16,726 bases of DNA, from NCBI GenBank assembly GCA_002412715.1, contig DHVP01000022.1, positions 1-16,726 of the forward strand, given 5' to 3'. Source of the DNA: Deltaproteobacteria bacterium UBA5205. GTDB lineage: Bacteria; Desulfobacterota; Syntrophorhabdia; Syntrophorhabdales; Syntrophorhabdaceae. The notes beneath the pieces are model-generated. The model was given only the letters and a program-made list of their open reading frames with translations, was not told the origin of the DNA and did no database searches. Both the position numbers and the translations under genes were made by a program. This document shows, piece after piece, positions 14,157 to 16,726 of this stretch. The first letter of the stretch is position 1, and each line of letters starts with the position of its first letter.

Positions 14157-16127
14157 ATGAGGTACGGAGAAAATGGATATAATTTAGAAATTGACTTAAC
14201 AACAGGAAACATCGAAAGGGTAGAAACCGACCCCAGGGATACGGAACTTTACCTTGGCGGTTTGGGTACGAATGCAAAGATTTTGTATGAAAGAGTGCCC
14301 CCTGAAATTGATCCTTTTGACCCCGCAATTCCACTGATCTTCAGTGCCGGCCTTTTTGGCGGAACACCTGCTCCCGGAGCGAACCGCACGATCGTTACCG
14401 CTTATTCTCCCCAGACGCTGTTGATGGGATATTCAATGATGGGGGGTTTCTTCGCGCCTGAACTTAAATACGCCGGTTACGATAAAATAATCTTTCGCGG
14501 CAAGTCACCCAGCCTGGTGTACATATGGATACACAACGACAAGGTGGAAATACGGGATGCCGCTCATTTGAAGGGAAAAGGCGCCGTCGAGACACAAGAG
14601 ATCATCAAGAAAGAGTTGAACCAGCCCGACGCCCAGGTTGCCGCCATCGGACTTGCCGGTGAGAACAGGGTCTTTATGGCGTCTATCGAGCAGGGTCGTT
14701 CCAGCGCAAGCCGTCTCGGACTCGGTGCTGTAATGGGAGATAAAGGCATAAAGGCGATAGCCGTGCGTGGAACCAAGGACATCAACCTTGCCAAACCGGC
14801 CGAATTCATAGAGCTGTGTAATCAGGTTCTGGAATATATAAAATTCAGGAATGCCAATCCCGTACCTAACGTAATGACCATTCTCCAAGGGCTTGGATCG
14901 CCCCAGGAGATGCTGCACGTTGACGAGAAATGGCACACGGAGAATTTCGTTTGGGGCAACGCCCGCGATCGAAGAAAGGACTTCTGGAATAAGGAGATCG
15001 AAGAGAAGTGGAAGGCGACCCAGTTAAACGTCAGGAAACGGCTTATAAGCTGTTATAACTGTCCGATGAAATGCGGCGCCATAATCTCCGTGCCGGGAAT
15101 CTCCACCTACATGATGAAATGTTTCTCCAAGCTTACTTACTCAATGGCGGCCTACGTCGAAGATCTCGACTTTGGTTTCAGGATTGCTCAGCGTGCCACG
15201 GAATATGGAGTCGACGGATTCTCGGTGCCGCAGGCGATGGCCTTTGCCGTTGAGCTTAAAGACGCCGGTATCCTGACCGACAAGGACTTCGAGGGATGTC
15301 CTACGGATAATGAGGGAAGATTCTACTGGCTCCTTGACAGGCTGGTTCGGCGTGAAGGGATAGGTGATATTCTGGCCGACGGTACGTATTGGGCTGCAAA
15401 GAAGATAGGTAATGGTGCGGAGCAATTTGCCCACAACAATATAAAGAAACACGAGCAGCTTCCTCTCAAATTGGGAATGCTCAACCCTATTTATTTCCTC
15501 ATGTATGCCACGGGCGAGAAAATAAACATTACTCAGATCGAAGGGCAGTTCCCTCAGGAACCTTTCCGCACCATGGAAGAGAGGGAATCCTTCATAAGCG
15601 ATTGGATTCAGGTTCCTGATGAAAAGTTCAAGCAAATAGTACTGGATTGGGAGCCACGCGGAGAACGCGCGAACCCGAACTACCCGACGCCTCAGATGGC
15701 CACAGAGATTGTAGACTGGCAAGAGATGATGCACTTCACGGATGATGCCCTCGGGGTATGCGCCGGGTTGTCGTCATTCCCTCTGAAACCGCCTTATCAC
15801 ATACACAATTACCCGAAATTGATCTCGGCGGCCACAGGGATGGATATTGATGAAGAAGGTCTCAAGAAGATATATAAGAGAAATAGGAGCCTGGTCAGGG
15901 CCGTCAATGTGCGAAGAGGCCTGAGAAGGGCTGATGAGGTACCGCCGGAAGACCACTGGAAGAAGAGATTCCCCGAACTCGAAGAGAAGCTCCTTGATGT
16001 TTATTACGATTTCAAGGGTTGGGACAAGGACGGCGTTCCCACGAAAAAGTCCTTAGAGGAACTGGATCTGGGTTACGTTGCCGAAGACTTAGTAAAGAGA
16101 GGGATAATTAAAGATGGCCAAGATTAA
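14157..16127 (+). CDS. bamB: Class II benzoyl-CoA reductase, tungsten-pterin subunit BamB, 656 aa
   Basis: This belongs to the aldehyde:ferredoxin oxidoreductase family. BamB binds a tungsten bis-pyranopterin and one [4Fe-4S] cluster and reduces benzoyl-CoA to cyclohexa-1,5-diene-1-carboxyl-CoA without ATP hydrolysis, in the cytoplasmic Bam complex. The cluster ligands are C299, C302 and C306 (SCYNCPMKCG) with C535 (DDALGVCAG). C322 (MMKCFSK) matches the Cys that, as I recall, ligates tungsten in the Geobacter metallireducens structure. E251 and H260 (PQEMLHVDEKWH) fall at the positions proposed there for proton transfer, with no numbering shift. The length (656) fits BamB and is longer than typical AORs. 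The ATG at 14157 has GGAGG 7 nt upstream; the ATG at 14091 precedes the likely transcript start. bamC overlaps its 3' end by 14 nt. A paralogous AOR with another acyl-CoA substrate is the main alternative. Confidence 0.9.
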   Translation: MRYGENGYNLEIDLTTGNIERVETDPRDTELYLGGLGTNAKILYERVPPEIDPFDPAIPLIFSAGLFGGTPAPGANRTIVTAYSPQTLLMGYSMMGGFFAPELKYAGYDKIIFRGKSPSLVYIWIHNDKVEIRDAAHLKGKGAVETQEIIKKELNQPDAQVAAIGLAGENRVFMASIEQGRSSASRLGLGAVMGDKGIKAIAVRGTKDINLAKPAEFIELCNQVLEYIKFRNANPVPNVMTILQGLGSPQEMLHVDEKWHTENFVWGNARDRRKDFWNKEIEEKWKATQLNVRKRLISCYNCPMKCGAIISVPGISTYMMKCFSKLTYSMAAYVEDLDFGFRIAQRATEYGVDGFSVPQAMAFAVELKDAGILTDKDFEGCPTDNEGRFYWLLDRLVRREGIGDILADGTYWAAKKIGNGAEQFAHNNIKKHEQLPLKLGMLNPIYFLMYATGEKINITQIEGQFPQEPFRTMEERESFISDWIQVPDEKFKQIVLDWEPRGERANPNYPTPQMATEIVDWQEMMHFTDDALGVCAGLSSFPLKPPYHIHNYPKLISAATGMDIDEEGLKKIYKRNRSLVRAVNVRRGLRRADEVPPEDHWKKRFPELEEKLLDVYYDFKGWDKDGVPTKKSLEELDLGYVAEDLVKRGIIKDGQD

Positions 16128-16659
16128 GAAGAAAGTCAAAACGATCAAGATCGACCTTGACAAGTGTAATGGCTGCAGGGCATGCGAGGTGATCTGTTCG
16201 GCCTTCCATGCCAATCCGAAATATAGCAGCAATAACCCGGCAAGGTCCCGTATCCGCATGATCCGCGATCCAATCAGAGACGTCTACGTTCCTGTATACG
16301 CCGGCGAATACACCCCGGCGGAGTGCATGGGCAGGGACAAATATATCATCGACGGCAAGGAATATGATGAGTGCGGTTTCTGCAGGGCTTCCTGTCCTTC
16401 GCGGGACGCGTTCAAGGAACCCGATTCGGGCCTTCCCCTGAAGTGCGACATGTGCGAGGACGATCCGCCACTTGAAAAACCCCTGTGTGTTCAGTGGTGC
16501 ATCAATGATGCCCTCATTTATGAAGAGAGGGAAGAAGAAGTTGAAGAAAGCGTGGAAATGGAAGACGTGGAATCGGGTCTTTCCTCCATGATCGACAAAT
16601 ACGGAATGGATAAAATAGCTGATACGATCACCCGGATGTCCCAGAAGAGCTCAAACTGA
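16114..16659 (+). CDS. bamC: Class II benzoyl-CoA reductase, iron-sulfur subunit BamC, 181 aa
   Basis: BamC carries electrons between BamB and the other Bam subunits. Twelve Cys suffice for three [4Fe-4S] clusters: C18-x2-C21-x2-C24-x3-C28 (KCNGCRACEVIC), a lone C71, C87-x2-C90-x3-C94 (ECGFCRASC), C111-x2-C114 (CDMC) and C125-x3-C129. This is the layout of four-cluster-type ferredoxin-like subunits related to HycB/CooF, and the length agrees with BamC. The N-terminus is Lys-rich (MAKIKKKVKTIK). The C-terminal tail (about 138-181) is acidic then helical (EEREEEVEESVEMEDVESG). The ATG lies inside the end of bamB (14-nt overlap), so translation is probably coupled and a roughly 1:1 ratio expected. 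The upstream GAGAGGG is 11 nt away, a weak site that also points to coupling. Confidence 0.9.
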   Translation: MAKIKKKVKTIKIDLDKCNGCRACEVICSAFHANPKYSSNNPARSRIRMIRDPIRDVYVPVYAGEYTPAECMGRDKYIIDGKEYDECGFCRASCPSRDAFKEPDSGLPLKCDMCEDDPPLEKPLCVQWCINDALIYEEREEEVEESVEMEDVESGLSSMIDKYGMDKIADTITRMSQKSSN

Positions 16660-16726
16660 GAGCTAATGGTGAATAGCCGGGGATTATAAAGGAACATACT
16701 TGATGCCCTGGCCCGGATGTCCCAGA
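16631..16726 (+). repeat. 15-nt direct repeat, bamC end and window end
   Basis: CCCGGATGTCCCAGA occurs at 16631-16645 (inside bamC) and again at 16712-16726, the last bases of the window. Between bamC and the second copy, an ATG at 16703 has AAGGA 9 nt upstream and could open a further gene (it would begin MPWPGCPR). In another frame the second copy reads LDALARMSQ, like ADTITRMSQ in bamC. Whether it is a gene start, a partial duplication or an assembly edge cannot be told here. Confidence 0.5.

Overview
The window most likely comes from a strictly anaerobic, aromatic-degrading bacterium of the Desulfobacterota (former Deltaproteobacteria), perhaps near Syntrophorhabdus. The main reason is the right end, which carries bamB and bamC. 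These encode the tungsten and iron-sulfur subunits of class II (ATP-independent) benzoyl-CoA reductase, the ring-dearomatizing enzyme of obligate anaerobes. Large multi-PAS hybrid kinases, a PAS-only protein and many small orphan genes fit the same setting. The genus is an inference.

Left third (1-4000): a patchwork of small, mostly single-gene units. In order these are a long terminator-like hairpin, a block of 9-nt ATAGG repeats, a 56-aa FmdB-like zinc-ribbon protein on its own promoter (+), a minus-strand pair (a three-helix membrane protein followed by a probable permuted papain-like protein with one Cys), a minus-strand YkgJ-like cysteine cluster protein, an unrecognised 129-aa protein behind a clear sigma70 promoter (+), a short DnaJ/CbpA-like co-chaperone with a single C-terminal domain (+), and a small minus-strand protein convergent with it.

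Middle (4000-9000): a three-PAS protein with no output domain (+), a probable tubby/LURP-one-like protein with a C-terminal hydrophobic helix (-), a divergently oriented probable (alpha/alpha)-barrel protein (+), and a secreted outer-membrane beta-barrel, possibly omptin-like, ending in the classic terminal Phe (+). A large GC-rich inverted repeat lies between this barrel gene and the convergent gene that follows.

Right (9000-16726): a periplasmic solute-binding protein (family 3, no permease nearby) lies downstream of a 1245-aa membrane hybrid histidine kinase (Cache-type periplasmic sensor, four PAS domains, HisKA, HATPase, REC), both on the minus strand. Across a 420-nt divergent control region lies the bamB-bamC operon (+), with the bamC start overlapping the bamB end. 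The bamB promoter is near-consensus sigma70 and has a perfect inverted repeat (ACAAGTG-N7-CACTTGT) running from its -35 across the spacer, which looks like a repressor operator. The kinase has its own well-spaced promoter facing the other way. A plausible reading is an aromatic-acid or redox sensing module next to the dearomatizing enzyme it may help control, but that link rests on position only.

The last 15 bases of the window exactly repeat a stretch near the end of bamC. This may mark an assembly break or a partial duplication. I saw no tRNA, rRNA, CRISPR array, transposase or integrase.
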